Positions 41,110-48,882 of a stretch of 48,882 nucleotides of DNA are shown in pieces. The notes under the pieces were generated by a model, which saw only the letters and a list, made by a program, of their open reading frames with translations, was not told the origin of the DNA and searched no databases. Location: the NCBI GenBank assembly GCA_937959395.1, contig CALGLR010000044.1, positions 1-48,882 on the forward strand, in the 5' to 3' direction. The translations under genes and the position numbers were made by a program. The stretch comes from an uncultured Flavobacteriaceae bacterium (GTDB lineage: Bacteria; Bacteroidota; Bacteroidia; Flavobacteriales; Flavobacteriaceae). Position 1 is the first letter of the stretch, and each line of letters opens with the position of its first letter.

Positions 41110-41243
41110 TGAACCTGAGTTTCTAATATTTCAGATACGAAATATAAATACAGTAGATGGGTCGAAGCTATTTTGCTTCAACAAAAGGAATGTAGTATTA
41201 GTTTCAGAAGTCAGCCTGATAATTCGGTTCTCTATCCCTAGAG

Positions 41244-41343
41244 CAGCTTTTGAAGTAGACTTCTTTATTCTTCTAAGCCCGAATATGAAAAAAGATTTCA
41301 TTTTAAATATGGCAATGCGTTCTCATTATGAACTCATTATTGA
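41244..41343 (+). repeat. Right copy of the dispersed ~100-bp repeat
   Basis: Direct-orientation partner of positions 1-100. The frame that is open in the left copy is interrupted here, so this copy is a decayed fragment. It fills part of the 520-bp gap upstream of speA. A plus-strand 85-codon frame (41093-41350) that crosses it shows no protein-like features. Confidence 0.7.
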
Positions 41344-41395
41344 GTGCTAAAATATAAAAAAAATGATATGGTTGGTATTTTTTTTTATTTATTTC

Positions 41396-41458
41396 AAAAA
41401 AAAACAAACTACACATCTCGGGATTATACAACATCCTGAGATGTGTAGTTTGTTTGTA
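41396..41458 (-). ncRNA. Predicted short hairpin RNA, or terminator-like leader
   Basis: Arms 41402-41424 and 41433-41455 pair over 23 bp with one mismatch around an 8-nt loop. On the minus strand the stem is followed by nine T. Promoter motif copy 6 ends only about 10 nt upstream, so a transcript starting near 41458 would consist almost entirely of this hairpin with a U-tail (about 65 nt). The porin gene upstream has its own terminator (41509-41532). Alternatively this is a second terminator, or an attenuator in a long speA leader. Confidence 0.5.
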
Positions 41459-41468
41459 TACTATTTTA

Positions 41469-41493
41469 GACACAATAATTATAAATAGGTCAC
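41469..41493 (-). promoter_or_regulatory. GTGAC-N15-GTGTCT motif, copy 6
   Basis: On the minus strand TGTGACC (GTGAC 41493-41489), 15 nt, GTGTC (41473-41469) followed by TAAAATAGTATA, nearly identical to copy 3. It points at the 23-bp hairpin; the next gene in that direction, speA, starts 410 nt away. Confidence 0.7.
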
Positions 41494-41508
41494 ATTTACA
41501 AATTGAAA

Positions 41509-41532
41509 GTGCTGCTCAATTAAGAGCAGCAC
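41509..41532 (-). terminator. Terminator of the barrel-protein gene
   Basis: Perfect 9-bp stem GTGCTGCTC / GAGCAGCAC with a 6-nt loop, 46 bp after the stop codon, followed on the minus strand by TTTCAATTTG. Moderate T content but a strong stem. Confidence 0.7.
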
Positions 41533-41578
41533 CCTCATCATTTTGAAATTTGAATTAGCCTACTTTAATTTTTTCTTA

Positions 41579-44014
41579 TTAGAAGGTTAATTTGTAACCT
41601 ATGGCAATTTGGTTATAATTAAACGAATTACGCATTGTATAATCTACAAACAATTTATTATTTAGTAATGGTAATGACGTTCCAAAAACTACATTATAAA
41701 ATCCTTCCAGCTCACTTTCTAAATCTCCAAAACCTAATCCAATTCCTGCATAAGGCTCAAATTTTTTAGTCTTTAATTCAATAGGATAAACGACGTTTCC
41801 TGAAATACCCCAAGTTGTTTTGCTTCCCAGTCCAATAGACACTTCAGGTATAAACTTTAATGGAATATTTTTTATATTAAAATAAGAACGAATTCCAAAA
41901 TTACCAGATGTTATACCACCTACATTCGCGCCTACAAAAACAGAGGAATTTGTGTACGTTAGTAGTTGATCATTACTTGAAACTTCTTCTGTTTTAATAA
42001 CGTTTCCATTCTCATCAATGGTACTTACTATTGTTTTAGTTTCTCCCCCATTTGATGGAGTAACTACAATGGTAGATTTCTCTTGATTTTGTTTTTTTAT
42101 GTCTCTAGTATTTCTGTCAATTTTTTTATTTAAATCTTCAAGACGGTCTAAAATTTTCTCTGAAGCTTCATTCATTTTATCGTTAGATGCAATAACTATT
42201 TTATCCTCTATGGTTTGCACTGTTCCAGTTCCCCTTTTTGTATTTACTTCAAGAAGTAGTTTTTCTAAAAGATCAATGCGCTTATTCAAGTAATCTACAT
42301 CTTTATCATTATTGTTTAATTTAGGTACTTGCCCTTGAAGGGGAGCCGCATCTCTCTGTTGAGGCTCTTCATCAAGTCCTCTGAGAATACGATCAATTAA
42401 ATACTCAAATTCTATAGGAGTCATTTTAATAAGTTTCTCTTTTGATTTAGATGCTGTTTTTTCTGTAATGACACTGTCTACTAACTTTTTATCAACTTTT
42501 AAATCAACAGGAGTTTCTTCTTTATTAGCTTCTTCAATAATTTGTTCTTTTATCTGTTTTTCTTGAACTTTCTCTACATCCTTAACCTCTTGAAGCGCTT
42601 CTTCTACAATCTTTTTCTCTTCGAGAATCTCAACCGCTTTTTCAACATCTTTTTCAGCATAAGCTTCTTTAAGTTCAACTTCAAGAGATTCGATTTTATC
42701 TTGATATTCTTTTTTAAGTTTATCTAATTTTTGATCATTACGTGATTGTTGATCACTTAATACCTTTTTTACGCTTTCCTCATAGACCTCATTAGGAGAT
42801 TTTGCTTTTTTGCCTAAAGTGAACTTCAAACCTGCGTTATAAAAAACACTTGTTTGTATATCATCCGTATTAGAAATATCTGTAACATTATCCCCAGAGG
42901 TAACCATAGCCCTTGCTCCACCTGAGATAAAAACATATTTACCCAACGGAATATTTAAACCTATACCACCTGTGGCAAACGCTCCACTTTCTGCCGTTCT
43001 AATTATACTAGGATCTATTGCATCTGGAGTTGTCACATAACTAGCCATTGGATTTAAATAACCACCTCCTAGAATTAAGAAAGGTGTAACGCCATTTCCA
43101 TCATTTAAGCGTGCTCTAAATTCTGCACCGTACATTGATAAATCATCAAAATCGGTAGATAACTGTTCCTCTTTGGTTGCTTGAAAATAGAATCCACGAA
43201 CCCCTATGTATTCATTAAAGTCTACTCCTGCAAAGCCTCCTAACCAGTAAGTATCTCTTAATAGAGAACCATCGTCAAAGTTTGTATACGCCAAACTTGG
43301 CTCAATTATAAATCGTAGGCCTTTCAAGCCTCCTTTAAATTTTTGTAAATAAGCTTTATCAAGGTCAGATAATACACCGGGCTTTCGTCCTCCTAAGTAA
43401 AATTGTAATGCCCCTTGAACAGACCAATTTGAAAGACGTTCATTTTCAAAATCTGCTTCAGTCACTCCAAATGCTACTAGATCATCAGCAGATAATAAGT
43501 TTGCGCCAGAATTAAATTTATAGGTAGTGTTTTTACCTTCTAAAGAAAATACAAAACGTTTTGCGATGTTAAACTTAACACCTAGTCCAGCTGTTGCATA
43601 AATTTGCTCAAAGTCATCAACACCATCTAAATCAATGGTTTGCACCCCAGTGCCAAGAGTAATATATGGCTTCAACCTTTTAGTGCCTAGATTTGCTTTA
43701 AACTCTCCTCCCCACCTTGAAAGCGTTACATCTTGCGAGTTAAAAAGAGTAGCATCGTAGTTCTCTAAACCAAAATCTTGAAAGCTTGTTTTAAGATCTA
43801 ATGATTGTAAATATATCCCTCGTAGCTCAAGATATTCTCCAAAACCAAATCCAAGCTTTCCACCAACAAGTACATTGTCCTCAAATCCTGATTTATCATC
43901 CCACCAAGTATATTCTGCGGCTGGAGATAATGTAAAACTAATATCTTTAACTTGTGCTTTCCCTGCATATCCCAATAGGATGAAAAGTGTTATAATAATG
44001 AGTCTTTTTTTCAT
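41579..44014 (-). CDS. Large outer-membrane barrel protein with central coiled coil
   Basis: An 811-aa protein with signal peptide MKKRLIIITLFILLGYAGKAQ (about 21 aa). Residues 25-235 and 245-420 are two related beta-barrel-like domains (ITLGTGVQTIDLDGV, FLILGGGYLNPMASY). Residues about 425-690 are a long charged coiled coil. Residues 700-811 form a final barrel-like domain (PYAGIGLGFGDLESEL) ending in aromatic IAIGYKLTF, the outer-membrane C-terminal pattern. The coiled coil contains YLNKRIDLLEKLLLE, also found in the OmpA remnant next door. Start at 44014, where the signal peptide begins. Role inferred: surface or envelope-spacing protein. Confidence 0.75.
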   Translation of the reverse strand: MKKRLIIITLFILLGYAGKAQVKDISFTLSPAAEYTWWDDKSGFEDNVLVGGKLGFGFGEYLELRGIYLQSLDLKTSFQDFGLENYDATLFNSQDVTLSRWGGEFKANLGTKRLKPYITLGTGVQTIDLDGVDDFEQIYATAGLGVKFNIAKRFVFSLEGKNTTYKFNSGANLLSADDLVAFGVTEADFENERLSNWSVQGALQFYLGGRKPGVLSDLDKAYLQKFKGGLKGLRFIIEPSLAYTNFDDGSLLRDTYWLGGFAGVDFNEYIGVRGFYFQATKEEQLSTDFDDLSMYGAEFRARLNDGNGVTPFLILGGGYLNPMASYVTTPDAIDPSIIRTAESGAFATGGIGLNIPLGKYVFISGGARAMVTSGDNVTDISNTDDIQTSVFYNAGLKFTLGKKAKSPNEVYEESVKKVLSDQQSRNDQKLDKLKKEYQDKIESLEVELKEAYAEKDVEKAVEILEEKKIVEEALQEVKDVEKVQEKQIKEQIIEEANKEETPVDLKVDKKLVDSVITEKTASKSKEKLIKMTPIEFEYLIDRILRGLDEEPQQRDAAPLQGQVPKLNNNDKDVDYLNKRIDLLEKLLLEVNTKRGTGTVQTIEDKIVIASNDKMNEASEKILDRLEDLNKKIDRNTRDIKKQNQEKSTIVVTPSNGGETKTIVSTIDENGNVIKTEEVSSNDQLLTYTNSSVFVGANVGGITSGNFGIRSYFNIKNIPLKFIPEVSIGLGSKTTWGISGNVVYPIELKTKKFEPYAGIGLGFGDLESELEGFYNVVFGTSLPLLNNKLFVDYTMRNSFNYNQIAIGYKLTF

Positions 44015-44112
44015 TGTAAATGAATTATTCTTTTTTAAAATTGAGCAACAACCGTCTAACACCCCTTAAAAAGGGTTGTGCAACTGGTGTGCCTTATATT
44101 ATGTTTAATAAA

Positions 44113-44424
44113 TTAAGCTGTGGTAACTAGCTCGTTTGACTTGTCTGAAGCAGGTTTTAAAGCGCTTTTAGTTTGAACCTCTTTTTTTAATAATTGAATT
44201 TCAGAATTCTTTTGTAGCTCAACAATCTTCTTTTGAAGATTTGTAATTAAGACTTCGCGTTTCAAGTCTTTCATTCTATCCCAAATCATATAGCCTCCTA
44301 ATATTAATACTCCAAAAACCTGAATTACTAAAAAAGGCAATGTTGCAAATGTTCTAAACCCTAAATCAAACTCTAAAAAAGTTGAGAAAAGATTTGCACA
44401 GAATCTTCTGATTTTGAAACACAA
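44113..44424 (-). CDS. Small membrane protein with coiled-coil tail
   Basis: A 103-aa frame: a hydrophobic segment (FLVIQVFGVLILGGYMIW, about 31-48) precedes a charged helix (DLKREVLITNLQKKIVELQK) and a Ser/Ala-rich tail. The first 13 residues overlap the 5' end of the opposite-strand OmpA remnant, so the true start may lie further in. It may be co-transcribed with the barrel gene, about 100 bp downstream. Unknown function. Confidence 0.45.
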   Translation of the reverse strand: MCFKIRRFCANLFSTFLEFDLGFRTFATLPFLVIQVFGVLILGGYMIWDRMKDLKREVLITNLQKKIVELQKNSEIQLLKKEVQTKSALKPASDKSNELVTTA

Positions 44425-45216
44425 TACCTAAGACAGCAGATTGATCTTTTAGAAAAATCTCTGGCCCAGAGTCAAAATAATAGACAGCCTTTAAGTTTAA
44501 GTCCAGTAATGAGAGATAGAAAAATAGAAAGAATGCGCTATGAGATTTTACAGTTAAAAGAAAATCTAGAAGAAAAAAATTTTCAGAATGAGCGGACAAA
44601 TGTAGTTGTGGTTCCATCGACATCGAGTCCTACCAAAGAAAATGCTCGTTCTTTGGAGAATGCGGAAAAAGCAGAACCAAATAGCGAATATCTCTCTTTG
44701 AAAGTGCAATTAGATTCTTTATATGCTTTTGCGAAAGCTGAAAAAGAAATGGTGGATATTCCTCAAAATAATGGTTCACCTAGTTATGATGAAGAGTTTA
44801 GTGCTTTACAACAAAAACTAATAGATTTAAAAAATGAAATGGCTGCTAAAAATGCATTGCCTTCAGATTATGAAACGTTGAATGCTCGGTTTAAAAACTA
44901 TAATCGCGCTGTTTATTTTGAAAATAATGCTAAACTATTAAATACTAAGGGTGTTCAAGTAGTTGAAGAGATATTTTCTCTATTAAATATGTATGAGAAC
45001 TTGGATGTTGTAATTAAAGGATTTGCAAGTGATAAAGGTAACCCTCGTTATAATGAGAACTTATCTATGCAACGAACTGAAGCTGTAAAAAAAGCATTAG
45101 TTAGAAGAGGTATACACCCCACAAGAGTCTTGACTCAGTACCACGGTATAGATTACAACGCATCAAATGCAGAAAGTGCAAGACGTGTCGAAATAGCAAT
45201 GTTAGTACGTAAGTAG
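44386..45216 (+). pseudogene. 5'-truncated OmpA-like peptidoglycan-anchor gene
   Basis: The OmpA C-terminal domain is intact: NRAVYFENNAKLLNTKGVQV, DVVIKGFASDKGNPRYNENL, MQRTEAVKKALVRRGI and SARRVEIAML. A coiled coil precedes it. The frame is open from 44386, just after a TGA, but has no start codon until ATG 44509, and no signal peptide. The upstream sequence YLRQQIDLLEKSL resembles the coiled coil of the neighbouring barrel protein, so it looks like the tail of a similar protein whose barrel was lost. If translated from 44509 the product (235 aa) would stay in the cytoplasm. Confidence 0.65.
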
Positions 45217-45342
45217 ATTTATTTTATTTTAGGAGGGTTTAATACCGAGGCTTGCCTCGCTAGTCAATGCTTAAAGTTTGTAAACGTGTTTCTTAAAAAT
45301 GCTCCGCAGGCTTGCTTCGAAGAAATTTACTTCTCTAAAAGT

Positions 45343-46569
45343 TTACGCAGTCTCGTTATCCGAGACAACTTTCTTTTTTGTGTCAAAAGCTATAATTTTT
45401 TCAGTAAACCCAATCCAAAAAGGGCTAATAACAAGTGTTAATGAAATTAAACTAATGGTAAACTTATATCCAAAGTCTTCAATTATGCCTAAACTTAACG
45501 CGGTCGAACTAAGTAAAAAACTAAGCTCTCCAATTTGAGCTAACAAAGCACCTCCCAATAGTGCTTCTTTCCAATTAGAAGAAAAGAAACGTAGAATCAT
45601 AGAGTTTAAGAAATGATTTGTAAGATAGACTACTATTAGAACTAGTAAAATTGTACTAAGATTGTCTTTTAAAAAGATAAGATCTATTTGCAAACCTACA
45701 CTTATAAAAAAGAAGGATACAAATAATACTCTAAATGAATGTAGCGTATCGTGAATCCAATCTGTTTCTTTAGCAGCATTAATAATCATACCACCAACAA
45801 AAGCACCGAGTGCTCCAGATAAACCAAAGAGTAGCGTAAATAAAGCGCCTCCAAAACAAAGAAAAATAGCCATAAAAACCTGTAATTCGTGGTCACGTTC
45901 AATTTTTTTAGCAAATGGAATGTGCAGAGCTCCTTTTACATACATATAGATAAGTGCTGTTACGATAATAATTGCTCCTACAATCATTAAAACTAAGCTT
46001 TGAGTAGATTGTTCTTTACCTCCTAATTGAGAAATGATAATTAGTAACGGAACCAAAGTAACGTCTTGAGCTAATAAAACACTCAATACATTTTTGCCAA
46101 TTCTAGTATTTATAAGTTGTTTGTCTTGTAATAATTTTATGACTACAGCAGAGCTGCTTAATGCGATTACAAACCCCAGAACAATAGAGCGTGCAAAACT
46201 CCAGTCTACAAAATACCCAATACCTAAAACGATTAAAACACTAAAGCTTATTTGTGCTAATGTCCCTATTACGGCCACTTTCCATCGCTTCACAAAATCA
46301 ATAATATTAACTTCCATTCCTATGAAAAATAGCAGTAATATGATTCCTAGCTCGCCTAATAAGTAAATGGATTCTTTATCTTTAATAAAACCAGCACCGT
46401 GTTCTCCTAAAAGCACACCTGTTATTATATACCCTATGATATAGGTCTGGTTGAGTTTACGTAATATGATACTTATGGCAATAACGACAACCGCTAGTAT
46501 AGACACAAGTATAATGATAGCGTCTATAGAACTGGAAGATGCTAGGAGCGTTATAAGGCTGAGATGCAT
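45343..46569 (-). CDS. Kef-type cation:proton antiporter (CPA2)
   Basis: A 408-aa membrane protein with 12 or so spans and no TrkA-N domain. Family landmarks: TYIIGYIITGVLLGEHGAGF, ELGIILLLFFIGMEV, GFVIALSSSAVVIKLL, VLLAQDVTLVPLLI and GLSGALGAFVGGMII. It exchanges potassium or sodium for protons and adjusts cytoplasmic pH. Start at ATG 46569, 13 bp after the MscS stop, which supports a channel-antiporter operon for osmotic and ionic stress. The longer frame from 46611 overlaps MscS. Confidence 0.88.
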   Translation of the reverse strand: MHLSLITLLASSSSIDAIIILVSILAVVVIAISIILRKLNQTYIIGYIITGVLLGEHGAGFIKDKESIYLLGELGIILLLFFIGMEVNIIDFVKRWKVAVIGTLAQISFSVLIVLGIGYFVDWSFARSIVLGFVIALSSSAVVIKLLQDKQLINTRIGKNVLSVLLAQDVTLVPLLIIISQLGGKEQSTQSLVLMIVGAIIIVTALIYMYVKGALHIPFAKKIERDHELQVFMAIFLCFGGALFTLLFGLSGALGAFVGGMIINAAKETDWIHDTLHSFRVLFVSFFFISVGLQIDLIFLKDNLSTILLVLIVVYLTNHFLNSMILRFFSSNWKEALLGGALLAQIGELSFLLSSTALSLGIIEDFGYKFTISLISLTLVISPFWIGFTEKIIAFDTKKKVVSDNETA

Positions 46570-46582
46570 AATGATTAAAATA

Positions 46583-47461
46583 TTATTTATTAGGGAATGC
46601 AGTGATTTCAAAAGCAGCAGATGCTACTTCAATCTTACCTTCTGATTCATTTATAGCGGTTAATACTTTATCTGATAATTTAGACTTTGTTCCTCTTCTT
46701 GATTTAAAATCGACGACGTATCGTAAAGTAAATGTGATCCAATTTTCATTAAAAGTCATTGTAACCATTGGCTGTACTTTTGCATTTTCAATACTATATT
46801 CACCTATCATTTTATCCCATGATTCTTGAGATGAATTTGAAAAATCTCCAACGACTTCTTTTAAAATAGATTCAAAAAGTGTTTTTGTATGCGTATGATC
46901 ACTACTTGTTTTAATTGGAACTGTCATTTCATCCCAAAGAAAAGGGAAGTCTCCAGAGTAATTATAAACAGGATCTTTAAAAAGAAAACTATTTGCTACA
47001 CGTACCATTTTACCATTATAAAGATCTCCATTTACCCAATCACCTATTTCCATAAGTGTTGTACGTAGTAGGCCAATATCTATTACGTCACCTTTTACGC
47101 TTCCTAATTTTATTCTATCTCCCACTTTGAAAAAACGACCCGTAAATATGGCGATGTATCCAGCAATGCTCACAATAACTTCCTGAAGCGCGAAGGCTAT
47201 ACCAGCTCCAGCAACCCCAAGAGCCGTTCCAATTCCAGAAAAACTAGTATTAAAAATGAGCATTAAGCCTATGACAAATAATATGTAACCAAGAAAAGAA
47301 ACCAATTTTCTAAATTTATATTTGGAAGAATTATCCTTAACCATTTTAGAAACCCCATTCTTAAGAATACGACTTAGAACATATACTGCTATAAATAGTA
47401 TGAAAATGGAAGCAATCTTAATAAAAAATGGCTCTTCAAGTGTCTCTTTAATCTCATTCAT
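46583..47461 (-). CDS. MscS-family channel 4
   Basis: A 292-aa protein: two N-terminal spans, the pore helix GIGTALGVAGAGIAFALQEV, and the MscS domain (GRFFKVGDRIKLGSVKGDVI). The C-terminal region has ENWITFTLRYVVDFKSRRGT, the type found in MscS genes paired with antiporters. It starts 115 bp after the 47576 gene, beyond a terminator, and is followed by the antiporter. Confidence 0.9.
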   Translation of the reverse strand: MNEIKETLEEPFFIKIASIFILFIAVYVLSRILKNGVSKMVKDNSSKYKFRKLVSFLGYILFVIGLMLIFNTSFSGIGTALGVAGAGIAFALQEVIVSIAGYIAIFTGRFFKVGDRIKLGSVKGDVIDIGLLRTTLMEIGDWVNGDLYNGKMVRVANSFLFKDPVYNYSGDFPFLWDEMTVPIKTSSDHTHTKTLFESILKEVVGDFSNSSQESWDKMIGEYSIENAKVQPMVTMTFNENWITFTLRYVVDFKSRRGTKSKLSDKVLTAINESEGKIEVASAAFEITAFPNK

Positions 47462-47502
47462 AATAAGTCTGATTTATGTTACAAAGGTGAAGTTAAAAAA
47501 TA

Positions 47503-47535
47503 AAATGACCTTTAAATAAAGTATAAAGGTCATTT
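47503..47535 (-). terminator. Intrinsic terminator after the 47576 gene
   Basis: Perfect 11-bp stem AAATGACCTTT (47503-47513) / AAAGGTCATTT (47525-47535), followed on the minus strand by a T-rich run. It separates the right-edge genes from the MscS-antiporter operon. Confidence 0.8.
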
Positions 47536-47575
47536 AGAATGTTTTCAGAAACAATAATATCGTTTCGTTTAGCTT

Positions 47576-48271
47576 TTAACTTTCATCCTCTGCATCTGAA
47601 TGCGTTGTACCTTCAAAGGACTCTACAAATTTTAAATCACGAAACCAGTAGGAAGATGAAATCGCCTCAAAAATTATCGTATTATCTTGTGTCTCTAGAG
47701 TTTTAAGTTGCCAGATAATGTCTTTTGCTTCCTCAAAAGATTCTCCTATTAATTCATCTTTATAAAGTCTATTTATAAGTGCATTATCAGGCATTCCTTT
47801 AGCAATTAATCGTATTAAAGTGGCTTCGTTTTGATTTTTAAAAATCACTAAGTCACTTGACTTTTTTCCTGTAATTGCTATTTGAAATTTTACTGCTTCT
47901 GGATGTGGAAACTTTCCATTGTAAGCTTGATATAAAAATTGGGCAACATTAAAAAACTCCTCGTGCATAGATAAGTCTGCATATTCTTCCCATATTTTTT
48001 CTTCAATCATCTCGTGAGAAAGATTGTCTTTTTGGCCGTTGTTAAGGCGGTCTTTAAAAATGTAGTCTAAAATGATTTTTGCAGCTTCATTTGGCTCATT
48101 ATCTGTAACCGCTATCATACACATTTCTTTAAGGTCTGATAGCGCTATTTCGGTGGTGTCACCAAATTCCAATTGATCTAGAATATCTAAATACATCTGG
48201 TTTGTCCAGGCCCCCGGTAATTCTTGTATGTTTGAATATTTAGAAATTACAACATTATATATTGTTTTCAT
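47576..48271 (-). CDS. Hypothetical soluble protein, 231 aa
   Basis: Starts MKTIYNVVISKYSNIQELPG at ATG 48271, after an A-rich leader. It is mostly helical, with EMCMIAVTDNEPNEAAKIIL, HEEFFNVAQFLYQAYNGKFP and IRLIAKGMPDNALINRLYKD, ending in an acidic tail. No membrane span, signal or known motif. It is 22 bp downstream of the broken gene at the window edge and probably co-transcribed with it. Confidence 0.65.
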   Translation of the reverse strand: MKTIYNVVISKYSNIQELPGAWTNQMYLDILDQLEFGDTTEIALSDLKEMCMIAVTDNEPNEAAKIILDYIFKDRLNNGQKDNLSHEMIEEKIWEEYADLSMHEEFFNVAQFLYQAYNGKFPHPEAVKFQIAITGKKSSDLVIFKNQNEATLIRLIAKGMPDNALINRLYKDELIGESFEEAKDIIWQLKTLETQDNTIIFEAISSSYWFRDLKFVESFEGTTHSDAEDES

Positions 48272-48293
48272 TGGATATTTTAATTTTAAAAGG

Positions 48294-48882
48294 TTATCGC
48301 AAAATTTGAGTTGAAAAGGGTTGTGACCATTTTGAAACACGACTAATTGCAGGAGCTGCTGTTGCAAATATTTCAAGCTTTCTAGTATAGAGAGAACTAC
48401 TCTGTTTAAGCCTTCCCAATTTTAAAGCCATAGGCGTTGTGGTCCTTATTTCTTTTTGAGTTGCTGTAAGATAGATAGTAGCCATTCCTAAAAAATCATC
48501 AGGTCTGTCCAATGAAGTTTTTATAGGTTGCAAGTGAGTTTCATCCCAATTAGCAATAATTAATGGAGGATCTATATCTCCGTGTACATCGTAGACAAAT
48601 AAATGAAGACAATATTCCATTTTTAAGTGAATATCTATATCGTGAAATTCAATTTCTGTTACTACCGTAATATCGGTATCATTATCACCTAGATGAATTT
48701 CATCTGGGACGTAAAGTAAGTCTACTTTTTTGATTTTGGCCCACTGCCGTCCGAAAGTTTTACCGATCGATCTAAATTAGCTTTTGAACTACTATAAACA
48801 GGCGTTATATCTGTTTTTTCACAGAAAATAAGTCCTCTTCAAAGTTTATTTTGATTTGTGGTTTTCCTCTGATTTTTTTAAC
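48294..48882 (-). pseudogene. Frameshifted gene running off the right edge
   Basis: Three minus-strand frames join into one protein-like sequence. The first is VKKIRGKPQIKINFEEDLFS from the window edge. The second is EKTDITPVYSSSKANLDRSV. After another shift comes KKVDLLYVPDEIHLGDNDTD through HLKMEYCLHLFVYDVHGDID to LEIFATAAPAISRVSKW and a stop at 48294. The shifts fall near A-runs around 48817 and 48740. Unknown family. Either a decayed gene or two homopolymer errors; the coding character on both sides is good. Confidence 0.55.

Noticed and set aside
44366-44623. 85-codon minus-strand frame opposite the OmpA remnant
   Set aside because: It lies opposite recognisable coiled-coil and OmpA coding sequence and shows no protein-like pattern.

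Overview
The window looks like a chromosomal segment of a marine-type member of the Flavobacteriaceae (Bacteroidota). It is AT-rich, with A-rich leaders instead of Shine-Dalgarno sites. The polyamine genes, the RimK/zinc-protease fusion, the Dps and the MscS/CorA set all have a Bacteroidota character. No rRNA, tRNA or CRISPR array was seen. I recognised families by reading motifs; no database search was possible.

Region 1 (about 1-22.86 kb) is an integrated virus-like element. It starts with a frameshifted FimB/FimE-type tyrosine recombinase (197-762, minus) and a stretch of related palindromes (821-1365). An early gene block follows (1360-4377, plus). A minus-strand cargo block holds an AbiEi/AbiEii-type toxin-antitoxin pair with its own operator repeats and a KAP-type P-loop NTPase (4560-8436). 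The late block (8556-22797, plus) has a DnaA domain IV-like DNA-binding protein, an FtsK/HerA-type packaging ATPase, a probable capsid protein followed by a strong terminator, and about twenty small, mostly single-span membrane proteins. It also has a metallopeptidase, a YVTN beta-propeller (possible receptor-binding spike), a CHAP-type hydrolase and an M15-type peptidase. There is no terminase, portal, tape measure or tail gene. This fits a tailless, membrane-containing provirus with a mixed mobile-element cargo.

Region 2 (22.8-24.48 kb) is a gene graveyard: decayed reading frames with stops and frameshifts at the right border of the element.

Region 3 (24.49-48.88 kb) is an envelope and osmotic stress island. 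It holds four MscS-type channels, CorA, Dps, TerC, UspA, two VOC proteins, a Kef-type antiporter, a large outer-membrane barrel protein and a truncated OmpA-like gene. It also has a nine-gene operon built around arginine to agmatine to putrescine to a deoxyhypusine/homospermidine synthase-like enzyme. That operon also carries RMD1, RimK-fusion and SET-domain genes. Two families of small proteins recur through the island as paralogues.

The most striking result is a two-part motif, GTGAC-N15-GTGTCT. It occurs six times in region 3 with an identical 15-nt spacer, always outside genes. Five copies sit 30-64 nt upstream of an island gene or operon and point toward it. It resembles an ECF/sigma-E promoter (the second half usually reads GTCTAA), so the island probably forms a regulon under one alternative sigma factor. 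The sixth copy points straight into a near-perfect 23-bp hairpin with a U-tract and may make a hairpin RNA of about 65 nt. No sigma factor gene lies in the window.

Caution: several disrupted frames (recombinase, the gene at the right edge) break at or near A-runs, so some could be sequencing errors instead of real decay.
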